Under the pieces are notes generated by a model that was not told the origin of the DNA, did not search any database, and worked only from the letters and a program-made list of their open reading frames with translations. Position numbers and translations under genes: made by a program. Positions 20,509 through 20,987 of a DNA stretch of 20,987 nucleotides are shown here, piece after piece (within the stretch, counting starts at the first letter, position 1; every line of letters begins with the position of its first letter). Origin of the DNA: a virus; the IMG/VR virus record IMGVR_UViG_3300025840_000324, positions 1 through 20,987 of that record; one strand, written 5' to 3'.

Positions 20509-20805
20509 ATGAGAAAAGAAGAATATGTTGTATATGGAATAGATAACTGTTCTTGGTGTGAAAGAGCCAAAACTATTATCGAGCATTACGGATATCAATG
20601 TAAATATGTAAATCTTAAAGAGAGTCAAGAAATAAGAGAAACTTTCAATAGAAAAACACGAGGTGCTACAGCAGTTCCTCAAATATTTTACTATGATCCT
20701 GTGAGAACTTATGGTAATGAAAAGATGGAAGTTCATGTTGGTGGATATGAAGAACTCTCTGACTGGTTAAGACAAAAGACTCTTTACAAAAAACAAAATA
20801 CCTGA
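20509..20805 (+). CDS. grx: Glutaredoxin
   Basis: The 98-residue protein is a thioredoxin-fold glutaredoxin: VVYGIDNCSWCERAKTII with the redox pair CSWC, the cis-proline segment TAVPQIF, and the glycine pair in HVGGYEEL, as in glutathione-dependent glutaredoxins. In T4-like phages it serves as hydrogen donor for ribonucleotide reductase and other reductases. The ATG at 20509 is preferred over an upstream in-frame ATG at 20380 because the latter adds Lys-rich residues overlapping the previous gene and does not fit the fold. No Shine-Dalgarno is present. The C-terminal coding region contains the -35 element of the next promoter. Confidence 0.92.
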   Translation: MRKEEYVVYGIDNCSWCERAKTIIEHYGYQCKYVNLKESQEIRETFNRKTRGATAVPQIFYYDPVRTYGNEKMEVHVGGYEELSDWLRQKTLYKKQNT

Positions 20806-20811
20806 TATAAT
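20783..20811 (+). promoter_or_regulatory. Sigma70-like promoter for the bL33 gene
   Basis: TTTACA at 20783-20788, a 17-base spacer and TATAAT at 20806-20811. The predicted start, near 20818, is two bases before the ATG at 20820, the same distance seen at the exonuclease gene (TATAAT to ATG nine bases). There is no Shine-Dalgarno. Confidence 0.7.
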
Positions 20812-20819
20812 AATACATT

Positions 20820-20987
20820 ATGGCAAGTAAAAGTTATAAACTAGTAAAACTGGAATCAGAACCAGAAGACGAACCAAAACATTTCTACACAGCTCGACGA
20901 CCAACTAAAGGCGAGAAGGTAGGGATTAAGTTACGGCTTCGTAAATACAATCCATATGCTCGTAAGCATATGTGGTACAAAGAAACA
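20820..20987 (+). CDS. rpmG: Ribosomal protein bL33 homologue (cut by window end)
   Basis: The visible 56 residues read MASKSYKLVKLESE, FYTARRPTKGEK, then LRLRKYNPYARKHMWYKET. The last block matches the bL33 signature (KL-x-L-x-KYDP-x-x-RKH-x-x-YKE) and the N-terminal KLVKL and aromatic FY positions also fit. The zinc-binding Cys pairs of C+ type L33 are absent, as in the Cys-free form. Cellular L33 is about 55 residues and sits near the ribosomal E site; this copy has a few extra acidic residues (SEPEDEP) after the first strand. No stop lies in the window; a few more residues are expected. A host-like promoter at 20783-20811 drives it. Confidence 0.82.
   Translation, partial: MASKSYKLVKLESEPEDEPKHFYTARRPTKGEKVGIKLRLRKYNPYARKHMWYKET

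Noticed and set aside
1-20987. CRISPR arrays, insertion sequences, integrase or attachment sites
   Set aside because: No spaced palindromic repeats, transposase or integrase motifs, or tRNA-fragment duplications were seen.

Overview
The window is a stretch of an AT-rich, T4-like myovirus genome. The evidence is a set of recognisable T4-family proteins: gp33, gp59, gp32, gp4, gp48, gp53, gp27-like, gp54-like and gp26-like. These are mixed with accessory genes typical of marine T4-like phages: PhoH, ThyX, a PD-(D/E)XK exonuclease, a deaminase, glutaredoxin and a sulfotransferase. A circularly permuted, two-piece tmRNA gene of the alphaproteobacterial type, together with the AT-rich codon use, suggests a marine alphaproteobacterial host; a SAR11/Pelagibacter-type host is my inference, not something the sequence proves.

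Layout. Bases 1-2966 hold a frame-ambiguous fragment, phoH, a RecB/Cas4-like exonuclease, an unrecognised 202-aa protein and a secreted beta-rich (outer-membrane-like) protein. Bases 2975-3420 are the permuted tmRNA (acceptor piece first, coding piece with tag ANDDVYFQEYALAA second). Bases 3425-4236 encode the late-transcription coactivator gp33 and the helicase loader gp59, followed by a small coiled-coil protein, a cytidine/dCMP-deaminase-fold protein and tRNA-Asn(GTT). Bases 4985-8462 are an accessory block: sulfotransferase, a lipoprotein metalloprotease with HEIGHCLGILGH, a small unknown, ThyX, a DUF115-like protein and a small membrane protein ending at a hairpin. Bases 8520-9977 hold two small helical proteins and gp32, with a strong promoter, a 5'-end leader hairpin and an intrinsic terminator.

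The only minus-strand gene is head-completion protein gp4 (9976-10437). Diverging from it is a long plus-strand tail/baseplate run: gp48, gp53, gp27-like hub, an unknown of 188 aa, gp54-like, gp26 with a probable -1 frameshift extension, a small membrane protein, and two paralogous large tail proteins that may be tape-measure related. The window ends with a secreted 110-aa protein, glutaredoxin, and a probable ribosomal protein bL33 cut by the window edge.

Two promoter classes recur. T4-late-like boxes (consensus TATAAATA) lie before phoH, the beta-rich protein, the tmRNA, gp48, the 188-aa baseplate gene and glutaredoxin. Host-like TTGACA/TATAAT promoters with 17-base spacers lie before the exonuclease, gp32 and bL33. 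Several of these boxes sit so close to the start codon that the predicted transcripts are leaderless or nearly so. The most notable observations are the slippery TTTTTTC site plus a 12-bp downstream stem in gp26, the phage-borne permuted tmRNA, the phage-borne bL33, and the leaderless promoter architecture. Coordinates and pairings were worked out by eye; no homology search, folding or codon statistics were run.
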